Assembly (NCBI RefSeq): GCF_003965815.1
Contig: NZ_RXOE01000002.1
Coordinates: forward strand, 1,364,001-1,428,000
Direction: 5' to 3'
From: Variovorax gossypii
GTDB lineage: Bacteria; Pseudomonadota; Gammaproteobacteria; Burkholderiales; Burkholderiaceae_C
DNA: 64,000 nucleotides
The translations under genes and the position numbers were made by a program. Of this stretch, positions 20,236 through 28,871 are shown piece by piece; position 1 is the first letter of the stretch, and each line of letters begins with the position of its first letter. The notes under the pieces are model-generated. The model had not been told where the DNA came from. It made no database searches and was given only the letters and a program-made list of their open reading frames with translations.

Positions 20236-20619
20236 TCAGCCCTCGTAGGGCGGGATCGGCCCCTGGTCCGAAGGCGAGGGCGGCGGCACGTCGCCGTTCT
20301 TCTGGCGTTCGCGGAACAAGGCGGCGCGCATCAGGAAGATGGTGGTGACCGGCGTGGTGAGCGCCACGAAGAGCACGATCAGCACGCCGTGCAGCGAGAG
20401 GCTGTGGCCCTGCACCGAGAAATACACGATGGTGGCGACCGTCATCGACCACACGCCTCCGGTGGCGCCCAGCGTGGGTGCATGGATGCGGCGGAAGAAG
20501 GTCGGCAGCCGAACCAGGCCGAAGGAGCCGATGGCGGCGAAGGCCGCGCCCAGCACCGCGAAGACGGCGGTGACGATCTCGGCCCACAGCGGCAGCGGGC
20601 CCAAGATGAAATCGTTCAT
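20236..20619 (-). CDS. mrpG: Mrp/Pha cation:proton antiporter subunit G
   Basis: A 127-residue membrane protein with three hydrophobic segments. The motif LPTFFRRIHAPTLGATGG is the hallmark of MnhG/PhaG. It is the last subunit of the multi-subunit Na+(K+)/H+ antiporter operon in the order AB-C-D-E-F-G. Its start overlaps the mrpF stop. Confidence 0.92.
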   Translation of the reverse strand: MNDFILGPLPLWAEIVTAVFAVLGAAFAAIGSFGLVRLPTFFRRIHAPTLGATGGVWSMTVATIVYFSVQGHSLSLHGVLIVLFVALTTPVTTIFLMRAALFRERQKNGDVPPPSPSDQGPIPPYEG

Positions 20620-20894
20620 TCGATCACCTCCCCGCGCAGCAAGAACTTGGCCATCGCCGTCGAGCTCACGAAGCCGAACAGCGCGATCAGCATCGCGGCG
20701 GCGAAGTACACGTCGCTCGCGTAGACGATGCCCAGCACCAGCATCATCAGCATGCCGTTGATGTAGAGGCAGTCCAGCGCCATCACGCGGTCTTGCGCGG
20801 AAGGGCCGATCAGCAGGCGCGCCACGGCGCAGAGCATCGCCACAGCCAGCAGGAACAGCGCGAACTTGAGCGACCAGAAAAGGATGGGCGTCAT
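20616..20894 (-). CDS. mrpF: Mrp/Pha cation:proton antiporter subunit F
   Basis: A 92-residue membrane protein with three transmembrane segments and the family motif RLLIGPSAQDRVMALD between segments one and two. The ATG overlaps the subunit E stop (ATGA). Confidence 0.92.
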   Translation of the reverse strand: MTPILFWSLKFALFLLAVAMLCAVARLLIGPSAQDRVMALDCLYINGMLMMLVLGIVYASDVYFAAAMLIALFGFVSSTAMAKFLLRGEVIE

Positions 20895-21382
20895 GATTCG
20901 AAGATCTCCATCAGCGGACGTTCGTAGCGGCTCTTGATCTGTTCGATGAAGGCAGCCTCGTCCTCGAGGTCGAACACGTGGATCAGCAGGGTGCTGCGGT
21001 CGAAGGCCACCTCGCCCCAGGCGGTGCCGGGCGTGAGGCACATGATCATCGAGAGCACCGCGAGCCCGTTGGGATCGCGCATGTCGAGCGGGATGCGCAG
21101 GAAGCTCGCCTGGATGTGCTCGCTGCGGCGCGTGAGCAGCGCGCGCGACACCGCGAACACCGACACCGACATGTCGTAGAGCACGATGCAGCACAGCCGC
21201 AGCGCCACGCCGGGCCGGCGCATGCGCACCGTGGCGGGCCGCAGGCCCTTGGTCAGCAGCGGCACGGCAATGGCGAGCAGCGCTCCCGACAGCAGCGTGC
21301 TCGCCTCGAGCGACTGGTTGAGCAGCAGCCAGATGACGAGCAGCGCCAGCGAAAGCGGCGGGGAGGGAATCAGGCGTTTCAT
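20891..21382 (-). CDS. mrpE: Mrp/Pha cation:proton antiporter subunit E
   Basis: A 163-residue membrane protein of the MnhE family. It has two or three N-terminal membrane helices (SLALLVIWLLLNQS and following) and the conserved cytoplasmic part with SMIMCLTPGTAWGEV and LLIHVFDLEDEAAFIEQIKSRYE. It is translationally coupled to subunits D and F. Confidence 0.92.
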   Translation of the reverse strand: MKRLIPSPPLSLALLVIWLLLNQSLEASTLLSGALLAIAVPLLTKGLRPATVRMRRPGVALRLCCIVLYDMSVSVFAVSRALLTRRSEHIQASFLRIPLDMRDPNGLAVLSMIMCLTPGTAWGEVAFDRSTLLIHVFDLEDEAAFIEQIKSRYERPLMEIFES

Positions 21383-23097
21383 GGCGTGGCGCCCTTTCCT
21401 TCGGCCTTGGCAGACGGCGCCGGATTCGGAACCTGCCGCGCCTCCATCACTGCCGCGCGGTAGGCCGTTGGCGTGCGCAGGCCCTCGGCGGTAGCCATCG
21501 CGTGGCGCAGCACCGGCTCGGCCCAGACCGTGAGCGCGATGCAGGCGACGATGAGCCCGGCCACCGGCAGCACCTCGAGCGCCGGCAGCGAGGGCAGGTT
21601 GCCGTGCGGCTGGGTCCAGAAATGGCGGATGCCGGTGCGGCTCAGCGCGATCAATGCGAGGAAGCCGGAGGCGATCAGCAGCACCAGGAAAGTCCAGCCG
21701 GTCGCGCCGATCGCGCCGCTGCCGCCCATGAGCCCCGAAAGCATCGCGAACTTGCCGACGAAGCCCGACAGCGGCGGCAGGCCGGTCAGAAGCAGCGTGC
21801 AGATCATGAAGCTCAGGCCGAGGAAGGCGACGCCGGCCGGAATCGCCCGGCCGTAGAGCGCCTGCGCGTCGTCGTCGAGGTTCACGTCGCTCAGCGCGCT
21901 CAGGTCCTCGGCCAGGAAGGGCGCGGTGCCCGCGGCCTCGTGCGGCGCCACGCTCATGCCGGCATTGCGCCAGCGTTCGATCATGTCGATCAGCAGGAAG
22001 AAGGCACTCACCGCGAGGGTGGAGCTCAGCATGTAGAAGAGCGCGCCGGCCCACACGGCCGGCTGCCCCAGCCCCACCGCGGCGAGCAGCGTGCCGGCCG
22101 ACATCAGCACGCTGAAGCCCGCAAGGTTCGACAGCCGCTGCGTGCCGAGGATGCCGAAGGCCGCCACGAACAGCGTGGCGATGCCCGCGCCCACCAGCAC
22201 CGGCTGGCCGAAGGCGGCCGACGCGCCGGTGTCGGGCGCGAAGAGCACAGTCCACAGCCGCAGCACGGTGTAGATGCCCAATTTGGTGAGCAGCGCGAAC
22301 ACCGCGCCCACTGGCGAGACCGCGGAGCTGTAGGCCGGCACCAGCCAGAAATTGAGTGGCCACGCGCCGGCCTTGGCGAAGAATGCGGTGAAGAGGATCG
22401 CCGTGGCCGCGTGCACCAGGCCGCGGTCGCCCGGCGCGAGCTCGGCGATGCGCATGCCCAGGTCGGCCATGTTGAGCGTGCCGGTCACGCCGTAGAGGAT
22501 GGCCGCGCCGATCAGGAACAGCGAGGACGCAGCAAGATTGATCGCGATGTAGTGCAGCCCAGCCTGCACGCGCAGCCGGCCCGAGCCGTGCAGCAGCAGG
22601 CCGTAGGAGGCCGCGAGCATCACCTCGAAGAACACGAACAGGTTGAACAGGTCGCCCGTGAGGAAGGCGCCGTTCAGGCCCATGAGCTGCAGTTGCAGCA
22701 GCGGGTGGAAGTGCACGCCCGCGCGGTCCCAGCGCGAGGTGGAATAGATGGACGCGGCGAAGGCGATCACGCCGGTGAGCGCCACCATCATGGTCGAGAG
22801 CCGGTCCGCCACCAGCACGATGCCGAAGGGTGCGCGCCAGTTGCCCGGCAGGTAGACACCGATGGAGCCCGGCCCGCCGCCGGTATCGGGTGCGTTCACC
22901 CAGCGCAGCAGCGCGAGCGCGGCCAGCAGGCCGACAAGGCCCGAGACCACGCTCAGGGCCGACTTGGTGCGCCGGCGGTTCTCGCCCAGCAGCAGCATGA
23001 GCGCGGCCGTGAGCATGGGCACGAGGATCGGCACCGCCACCAGGTGCGGCATGCTGAACTCGAGCAGCCGGTCGAGCAGATGGAAGAGTTCCGTCAC
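21379..23097 (-). CDS. mrpD: Mrp/Pha cation:proton antiporter subunit D
   Basis: A 572-residue polytopic protein of the NuoL/M/N-like family, about 14 membrane helices, with the conserved NGAFLTGDLFNLFVFFEVML and FAKAGAWPLNFWL segments holding the proton-path Glu and Lys. It is a little longer than many MrpD proteins. The start is GTG overlapping the subunit C stop. Confidence 0.92.
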   Translation of the reverse strand: MTELFHLLDRLLEFSMPHLVAVPILVPMLTAALMLLLGENRRRTKSALSVVSGLVGLLAALALLRWVNAPDTGGGPGSIGVYLPGNWRAPFGIVLVADRLSTMMVALTGVIAFAASIYSTSRWDRAGVHFHPLLQLQLMGLNGAFLTGDLFNLFVFFEVMLAASYGLLLHGSGRLRVQAGLHYIAINLAASSLFLIGAAILYGVTGTLNMADLGMRIAELAPGDRGLVHAATAILFTAFFAKAGAWPLNFWLVPAYSSAVSPVGAVFALLTKLGIYTVLRLWTVLFAPDTGASAAFGQPVLVGAGIATLFVAAFGILGTQRLSNLAGFSVLMSAGTLLAAVGLGQPAVWAGALFYMLSSTLAVSAFFLLIDMIERWRNAGMSVAPHEAAGTAPFLAEDLSALSDVNLDDDAQALYGRAIPAGVAFLGLSFMICTLLLTGLPPLSGFVGKFAMLSGLMGGSGAIGATGWTFLVLLIASGFLALIALSRTGIRHFWTQPHGNLPSLPALEVLPVAGLIVACIALTVWAEPVLRHAMATAEGLRTPTAYRAAVMEARQVPNPAPSAKAEGKGATP

Positions 23098-23444
23098 TCC
23101 GCCTCCTGCCGTTCTTCACCGTCCACGTGGTCGGTGCCGGTGATGCCGCGCGAGGCGAGCATCACGACGAGGAAGAGTGCCGTCATCGCGAAGCCGATCA
23201 CGATGGCGGTGAGCACCAGCGCCTGCGGCATCGGGTCGGCCGTGTTGGCCAGCGTGGCGGTGAGGCCCTTGATGAGCACCGGCTCGCTGTCGACCTTGAG
23301 CCGCCCCATGCTGAAGATGAAGAGATTGACCGCGTACGAGATCAGCGTCAGGCCCATGATGACCTGGAAGGTGCGCGGGCGCAGCAGCATGTAGACGCCC
23401 GAGCCGGTGAGCACGCCGATGGCGAGTGCGAGCACGATTTCCAT
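23094..23444 (-). CDS. mrpC: Mrp/Pha cation:proton antiporter subunit C
   Basis: A 116-residue NuoK-like membrane protein. VGVLTGSGVYMLLRPRTFQVIMGLTL-type opening and PMPQALVLTAIVIGFAMTALFLV are family-typical, with three helices. Both ends overlap neighbouring genes. Confidence 0.92.
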   Translation of the reverse strand: MEIVLALAIGVLTGSGVYMLLRPRTFQVIMGLTLISYAVNLFIFSMGRLKVDSEPVLIKGLTATLANTADPMPQALVLTAIVIGFAMTALFLVVMLASRGITGTDHVDGEERQEAE

Positions 23445-26389
23445 CAGCTGGCTCCTCCCTCGGCGGTAGCGGCGGCAGCCTCGGCTTCTTTTTCGGTTTG
23501 CTCGTCGGCCCAGCGGTGGCTTCGTATCGACTGGTGGGCCAGCGCGGTCAGGATCAGCATGGTGGCGCCGAGCACCAGCGCGAACACGCCGATGTCGAAG
23601 AAGAGGGCGCTGGGCACGTGCACTTCGCCCAGCAGCGGCAGGTGCAGGTGCGCGGTGTGCGTGGTGAGGAACGGGTAGCCGAAGAACACGGCACCGCCGC
23701 CGGTGGCCAGCGCCAGCAGCAGGCCGATGGCGATCCAGCGGCGCGGGTAGATGCGCAGGTGCTCTTCCACCCATTCGGTGCCCGACACGATGAACTGCAG
23801 CACCAGCGCGACCGACATCACCAGGCCCGCGACGAAGCCGCCGCCCGGCGCGTTGTGGCCGCGCATGAAGAAGTAGACCGACACCAGCACCGAGACGGGC
23901 AGCAGCAGCCGCACCAGCACGGCCGGCACCATCAGGTAGCCCACGGCGGTGTCCTTGGCGCGGCGCGGGTTCAGCAGGTCGCTGCTGCCGTCGTCGGCCT
24001 GCAGCCGCTGCTGGATCGGCAGCGCCATCGATTCGATGGCGGGGCGGAAGCGCCGCAGCAGCGCATACACGGTGAGCGCCACGATGCCCAGCACGGTGAT
24101 CTCGCCGAAGGTGTCGAAGCCGCGGAAGTCGACCAGCATCACGTTGACCACGTTGGTGCCGCCGCCCTCGGTGAGCGCGCGCTCGAGGAAGAAGGGCGAG
24201 ATGCTCTGCGGGAAGGTGCGCGTCATCATGGCCCAGGCCAGCGCGGCCATGCCGCTGCCCGCGATGGCGGCGATCAGCAGGTCGCGGCCGCGGCGGCCCC
24301 AGGGCTTGAGCCGTGCGCGCGCGGGCTGCACCACGTCCTTGCTGCGCATCGGCAGCCAGCGCAGGCCCAGCAGGATCAGCACGGTGGTGACGGCCTCGAC
24401 CACCAGTTGCGTCAGCGCGAGGTCGGGGGCCGAGAACCAGATGTAGGTGACGCACGAGACCAGGCCCGCGCCCGCAGCCAGCATCAGCGCCGCCAGCCGG
24501 TGGAACTTGGCCTGCCACGCGGCAGCCACCGCGCAGGTGCCGCCGATGAGCCAGGTCATGGCGAACATCGGCGAGAAGGGCAGCAGCTCGCGCGTGCCGG
24601 GCGCGGCGGGCGTGAGCCACAGCGAAGCGCTTGCGCCCGCGACGGCCACCACCACCAGCAGCAGCAACTGCCACTGCATGCGCTTCGTGCCGAAGAGGCG
24701 GCGGCTGCGGCGGCCGGCTTCGCTCAGCAGCGCGATGAGGTGCTCGAAGATGACCTGGCCGTCGAAGCGGTGCAGCAGCGGCGTGTTCTCGAGGCCGCCG
24801 CGCGCGCGCTGGCGGCGCTGCAGCAGGTACAGCGCGGCGCCGCCCGCCAGCGCCACGAAGCTCATCAGCAGCGGCAGGTTGAAGCCGTGCCACACGGCCA
24901 GGCTGTATTCGGGCAGCGTGCCGCCGACGACAGGCGTGGCGGCCGCCGCGAGCATCGGCCCGACGGACCACGCCGGCGCCACCCCCACTACCAGGCACAC
25001 CAGCACCAGAAGCTCGACCGGCACGCGCATCCAGTGCGGAGGCTCGTGCGGATGCTTGGGCACCTCGTCGCCGCAGGGCGGGCCGAAGAACACGTCGAAC
25101 ACGAAGCGCGCCGAGTAGGCCACGCTGAAGATGCCGGCGAGCGTGGCGATCAGCGGCAGGCTGGAGTCGACCCACGGCGTGGCCTGGATGAACACCGTCT
25201 CGGCGAAGAACATTTCCTTCGAGAGAAAGCCGTTGAGCAGCGGCACGCCGGCCATAGAGGCGCTGGCGATGATGGCCAGCGTGCCGGTGATGGGCATGAG
25301 CCGCATCAGGCCGCTGAGCTTGCGGATGTCGCGCGTGCCGGTCTCGTGGTCGATGATGCCGGCCGCCATGAAGAGCGACGCCTTGAAGGTGGCGTGATTC
25401 ATCACGTGGAAGACCGCCGCCACCGCCGCGAGCGGGCTGTTCAGGCCCAGCAGCAGCGTGATGAGTCCGAGGTGCGAGATGGTGGAGTAGGCCAGCAGCG
25501 CCTTCAGGTCGCGCTGGAACATCGCGATGAAGCCGCCGAGCAGCAGCGTGATGGCACCGGCGCCGCCCACCATCCAGAACCACTGCTCGGTGCCCGAGAG
25601 CACGGGCCACAGCCGCGCCATCAGGAACACGCCCAGCTTCACCATGGTGGCCGAGTGCAGGTAGGCCGACACCGGCGTGGGCGCGGCCATGGCGCGCGGC
25701 AGCCAGAAATGGAACGGGAACTGCGCGCTCTTGGTGAAGGCGCCGAGCAATATCAGCGTGAGCGCGGCCGGGTAGAGCTCGTGTGCGCGGATGAGATCGC
25801 CCGAGGCCAGCACCTTGTCGAGCTCGTAGCTGCCGGTGATGCGGCCCAGCACCAGCACGCCGGCCAGCAGGCACAGCCCGCCCGCGCCGGTGACGGTGAG
25901 CGCCATGCGCGCGCCGCGCCGTGCGTCGCGGCGATGGTGCCAGTAGCCGATCAGCAGGAACGAGAACAGGCTGGTGAGCTCCCAGAACAGCACCATCTGG
26001 ATGAGGTTGCCCGAGAGCACCACGCCCATCATCGCGCCCATGAACGCGAGGAAGAAGGAGAAGAAGCGCGGCACCGGGTCGGAGGCCGACATGTAGTAGC
26101 GCGCATACAGCACCACCAGCGCGCCGATGCCCAGTACCAGCATGCAGAACAGCCATGCGAAGCCGTCCATGCGGAACACGAGATTGAGGCCCAGGGCCGG
26201 CAGCCATTCGATCTGCTGCCGCAGCACTCCGCCGTTGGCGATCTGCGGGAAGAACCATGCGGCCTGGATGGCGCAGCCCAGCGCGACCAGCCCTGCGAGG
26301 GTTGACTCCCTGTTGCGCGCGTTGGACGGCATCAACGCGGCCAGCACGCTGGCGATGAAGGGGAGTGCGACGAGAAAGACCAGGGGCAT
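23444..26389 (-). CDS. mrpA: Mrp/Pha cation:proton antiporter subunit A fused to subunit B
   Basis: A 981-residue protein. The N-terminal three quarters is the NuoL-like MrpA part (GFAWLFCMLVLGIGALVVLYARYYM, FTKSAQFPFHFWLPRAM), followed by the MrpA C-terminal domain and then an in-frame MrpB domain with RGHNAPGGGFVAGLV. The A+B fusion is the group 2 (Pha-type) arrangement known from rhizobia and many proteobacteria. The complex exchanges Na+ or K+ for protons across the inner membrane and supports pH and salt homeostasis. It is the first gene of the operon. Confidence 0.93.
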   Translation of the reverse strand: MPLVFLVALPFIASVLAALMPSNARNRESTLAGLVALGCAIQAAWFFPQIANGGVLRQQIEWLPALGLNLVFRMDGFAWLFCMLVLGIGALVVLYARYYMSASDPVPRFFSFFLAFMGAMMGVVLSGNLIQMVLFWELTSLFSFLLIGYWHHRRDARRGARMALTVTGAGGLCLLAGVLVLGRITGSYELDKVLASGDLIRAHELYPAALTLILLGAFTKSAQFPFHFWLPRAMAAPTPVSAYLHSATMVKLGVFLMARLWPVLSGTEQWFWMVGGAGAITLLLGGFIAMFQRDLKALLAYSTISHLGLITLLLGLNSPLAAVAAVFHVMNHATFKASLFMAAGIIDHETGTRDIRKLSGLMRLMPITGTLAIIASASMAGVPLLNGFLSKEMFFAETVFIQATPWVDSSLPLIATLAGIFSVAYSARFVFDVFFGPPCGDEVPKHPHEPPHWMRVPVELLVLVCLVVGVAPAWSVGPMLAAAATPVVGGTLPEYSLAVWHGFNLPLLMSFVALAGGAALYLLQRRQRARGGLENTPLLHRFDGQVIFEHLIALLSEAGRRSRRLFGTKRMQWQLLLLVVVAVAGASASLWLTPAAPGTRELLPFSPMFAMTWLIGGTCAVAAAWQAKFHRLAALMLAAGAGLVSCVTYIWFSAPDLALTQLVVEAVTTVLILLGLRWLPMRSKDVVQPARARLKPWGRRGRDLLIAAIAGSGMAALAWAMMTRTFPQSISPFFLERALTEGGGTNVVNVMLVDFRGFDTFGEITVLGIVALTVYALLRRFRPAIESMALPIQQRLQADDGSSDLLNPRRAKDTAVGYLMVPAVLVRLLLPVSVLVSVYFFMRGHNAPGGGFVAGLVMSVALVLQFIVSGTEWVEEHLRIYPRRWIAIGLLLALATGGGAVFFGYPFLTTHTAHLHLPLLGEVHVPSALFFDIGVFALVLGATMLILTALAHQSIRSHRWADEQTEKEAEAAAATAEGGAS

Positions 26390-26422
26390 TGGGGTCGATT
26401 CTATCGGCCGACCCTATGGAAA

Positions 26423-26451
26423 GCCTTATCTATAACCGCAAGACATAAGGC
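26423..26451. promoter_or_regulatory. Inverted repeat upstream of the antiporter operon
   Basis: GCCTTAT (26423-26429) and ATAAGGC (26445-26451) are separated by 15 bp in the 88-bp gap between the crcB stop and the mrpA start. On the plus strand it is followed by AGTTTTT. It can be an operator for the antiporter operon or part of a weak terminator; sequence alone does not decide. Confidence 0.35.
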
Positions 26452-26477
26452 AGTTTTTCACCTGGTTTTCATGCGAT

Positions 26478-26855
26478 TCAGGAGGAGAACGCCTGAACCG
26501 TGCGCAGCCCGAGCCACGTCATGCACAGCGAGCCGCCCAGGTGCAGCGCGATGGTGCCCATTGCGAGTCCGACGCGGCCGCCGGTCAGCATGCCCACGAC
26601 TTCCGCCGAGAAGCTCGAGAAGGTGGTGAGCGTGCCGAGGAAGCCGGTGATCACCATCAGCCGCCATGCGGGGTTGATGTCGGGCAGGCCGCTGAACACG
26701 CCGATGGCCACGCCGATGAGATAGCCGCCGATCAGGTTCACGGCCAGCGTGCCCCAGGGCAGGATGCCGCCGGGGTTGAGCCAGAGGGCGAAGCCCCAGC
26801 GCATGAGGGCGCCGACGCATGCGGCGAGACAGATGACGATGACGTTCAGCAGCAT
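26478..26855 (-). CDS. crcB: CrcB/Fluc fluoride channel
   Basis: A 125-residue four-helix membrane protein. GALMRWGFALWL, GTLAVNLIGGYLIG and GFLGTLTTFSSFS are the conserved Fluc motifs; the last holds the fluoride-coordinating Phe/Ser-Thr track. As a dual-topology dimer it exports fluoride. The start is ATG 26855; a TTG six codons upstream gives a slightly longer form. It begins 40 bp after the dctM stop, so it is probably read from the TRAP operon. No fluoride riboswitch could be recognised in the short gap. Confidence 0.9.
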   Translation of the reverse strand: MLLNVIVICLAACVGALMRWGFALWLNPGGILPWGTLAVNLIGGYLIGVAIGVFSGLPDINPAWRLMVITGFLGTLTTFSSFSAEVVGMLTGGRVGLAMGTIALHLGGSLCMTWLGLRTVQAFSS

Positions 26856-26895
26856 GGCCGCGATTATCCGCAAGCCGCGCGGCGGCCCGGCCGGG

Positions 26896-28209
26896 CTACT
26901 TCTCGCGGCCCATCACGACGTCCGGCAGGATCGTCACGATGCTCGGGAACAGCGTGATCAGCACGATGCACAGCACCAGGCAGAAGAAGAACGGGATCGC
27001 CGCCTTCGCGATCACGTTGCTGTCCTTGCCCGTCATGTTCTGCAGCACGAAGAGGTTGAAGCCCACCGGCGGCGTGACCTCGGCGATCTCGACCAGCAGC
27101 ACGATGAAGATGCCGAACCAGATCAGGTCGAAGCCCGCCTTCTGGATCATGGGCAGCACCACCGCGCTGGTGAGCACGATCATCGAGATGCCGTCGAGCG
27201 CGGTGCCCAGCACCAGGTACACCAGCACCAGCGCGCCGATCAGCGCGTAGGGCGACAGGTGCATGCTGTCGACCCATTCCGCCAGCTCGCGCGGGATGCC
27301 GGTGAAGGCCATGGTCTTGGTGAGGAAGGCGGCGCCGGCCAGGATGAACATGATCATGCAGCTGGTGCGCGTGGCGCCCATGATGCCGTCCTTGAAGTTC
27401 TTCCAGGTGAGGCTGCGGCCCCAGGCCGCGATGGCCAGCGAGCCCAGCACGCCGAAAGCCGCGCACTCGGTGGCGGTGGCCCAGCCGGCCACCAGCACCC
27501 AGACGATGAAGACGATCAGCAGCGCGCAGGGAATGAGGTTGCCCGACAGCCGGATCTTCTCCATGAAGGTCGTCGGCGGATCCGCAGGCGGCACCTGGCC
27601 CGGGTTGCGCAGGCTCCACCAGCCGATGTAGCCCGAGAACAGCACCATCAGCAGCAGTCCCGGCAGGAAGCCGGCCAGGAAGATGCGGATGATCGAGGCA
27701 TCGGCCGCCACCGCGTACACCACCATGGTGATCGACGGCGGGATCAGGATGCCCAGCGTGCCGGCGGTGGCCAGCGAGCCGATGGCCAGCTTCTCGTTGT
27801 AGCCGCGGCGCTTGAGCTCGGGCAGCGCCACCTTGGCGATGGTCGCGCAGGTGGCGGCCGACGAGCCCGAGACCGAGCCGAACACGCCGCAGCCGAGGAT
27901 GGTGGTGTGCATCAGCCGGCCGGGCACGCGGTTGAGCCAGGGGCGCAGGCCCTCGAACATCTCCTCGCTGAGCTTGGTACGGAACAGGATCTCGCCCATC
28001 CATATGAAGAGCGGCAGCGCCGCCAGCTCCCAGCTTGCATTGCTCTCCCAGAAGGCCGAGAACAGGTTCTTGCCCGGCAGCGTGTTGGTGAAGAAGGCCT
28101 GGCCGACCCAGCCGACGATGGCCAGTGTCATCGCGATCCATACGCCGCCCGCCAGGAGCAGCAGCATGATCGCGAGCAGCAGCGCGCCCATCCAGAGGTT
28201 TTCGAACAT
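26896..28209 (-). CDS. dctM: TRAP transporter large permease, DctM type
   Basis: A 437-residue inner-membrane protein with about 12 helices. Family motifs are CGVFGSVSGSSAATCATIAKVALPELKRRGY and the LGILIPPS loop, then PPVGFNLFVLQ near the end. With DctQ it forms the sodium-driven permease that takes up organic acids delivered by DctP. Confidence 0.92.
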   Translation of the reverse strand: MFENLWMGALLLAIMLLLLAGGVWIAMTLAIVGWVGQAFFTNTLPGKNLFSAFWESNASWELAALPLFIWMGEILFRTKLSEEMFEGLRPWLNRVPGRLMHTTILGCGVFGSVSGSSAATCATIAKVALPELKRRGYNEKLAIGSLATAGTLGILIPPSITMVVYAVAADASIIRIFLAGFLPGLLLMVLFSGYIGWWSLRNPGQVPPADPPTTFMEKIRLSGNLIPCALLIVFIVWVLVAGWATATECAAFGVLGSLAIAAWGRSLTWKNFKDGIMGATRTSCMIMFILAGAAFLTKTMAFTGIPRELAEWVDSMHLSPYALIGALVLVYLVLGTALDGISMIVLTSAVVLPMIQKAGFDLIWFGIFIVLLVEIAEVTPPVGFNLFVLQNMTGKDSNVIAKAAIPFFFCLVLCIVLITLFPSIVTILPDVVMGREK

Positions 28210-28248
28210 CGGGTGTCTTTGCTGTTGTTGTCGTTGTGTCGTGTGCGC

Positions 28249-28782
28249 TCAGACGTCGGAGGAGAAGTCGCCCGCCGCGTGGCGCTCCTCGATGGCGCGC
28301 TGGTAGCTGGGCTTCTCGCCGCGCACCACGCCGACCAGCTCGTCGATCATGGCGATCAGCAGCAGCCAGCAGCCGATCACGAAGGTCGATTGCGGAATCC
28401 AGATCGGAATGACGACCAGGCCTGTCGCCATCTCGGCGAACTCGTAGCTTTCATAAGTGAAGCTGGTGGCCCAGTAGGTGAGGTAAGCCACCGACACCGC
28501 GGCGATCAGCAGGCAGGTCACGTCGAGCGCGCGGCGCACCTTGGGCGACACCGCTTCCAGCAGCAGCGTCACGCGCACGAAGTCGCCGTGGCGGAACGCA
28601 TGCGCCATCGCGAAGAACGCGGCGGCGGCGCACAGCCAGGCCACCACGTCGTTGAGGCCGCTCACATGCCAGTTCATCTGCCGGCCCACGCCGGCCAGGA
28701 TCATCAGCACGAAGATCAGGAACACGCAGAGCGCGCCCAGCGCGCCTGCACCGTCGTACAGGCGGTCGAGGAATCGGCGCAT
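28249..28782 (-). CDS. dctQ: TRAP transporter small permease, DctQ type
   Basis: A 177-residue membrane protein with four helices and the DctQ features FLIFVLMILAGVGRQMNW and HGDFVRVTLLLEAVSPKVRR. It lies between dctP and dctM. An 89-bp gap that separates it from dctP is mostly an intergenic repeat. Confidence 0.9.
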   Translation of the reverse strand: MRRFLDRLYDGAGALGALCVFLIFVLMILAGVGRQMNWHVSGLNDVVAWLCAAAAFFAMAHAFRHGDFVRVTLLLEAVSPKVRRALDVTCLLIAAVSVAYLTYWATSFTYESYEFAEMATGLVVIPIWIPQSTFVIGCWLLLIAMIDELVGVVRGEKPSYQRAIEERHAAGDFSSDV

Positions 28783-28823
28783 GGCTCAGGTCTCCCGCCG
28801 GGCCGCCCCAAGGGAGGCCTGCG

Positions 28824-28868
28824 CCCCCTCGGGGGGCAGCGATACGCGAAGCGATGAGCGTGGGGGAG
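28824..28868. repeat. Intergenic repeat, copy C (diverged, opposite orientation)
   Basis: The reverse complement starts with ACTCCCCCACGCTCATCGC, runs through CTTCGCGT and ends in CCCCCCGAGGGGG, the same plan as copies A and B (C-run, GCT, CTTCG-GT, complementary G-run). It fills the space between dctQ and dctP. Confidence 0.5.
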
Positions 28869-28871
28869 TCA

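Noticed and set aside
23426..26305. Plus-strand open frame of almost 960 codons opposite the antiporter A subunit
   Set aside because: Its translation is a low-complexity mix of Gln, His, Arg and Ala with no domain; the minus-strand gene has clear MrpA and MrpB motifs.
26856..26895. Fluoride riboswitch before crcB
   Set aside because: The 40-bp gap is too short and shows none of the conserved riboswitch elements.
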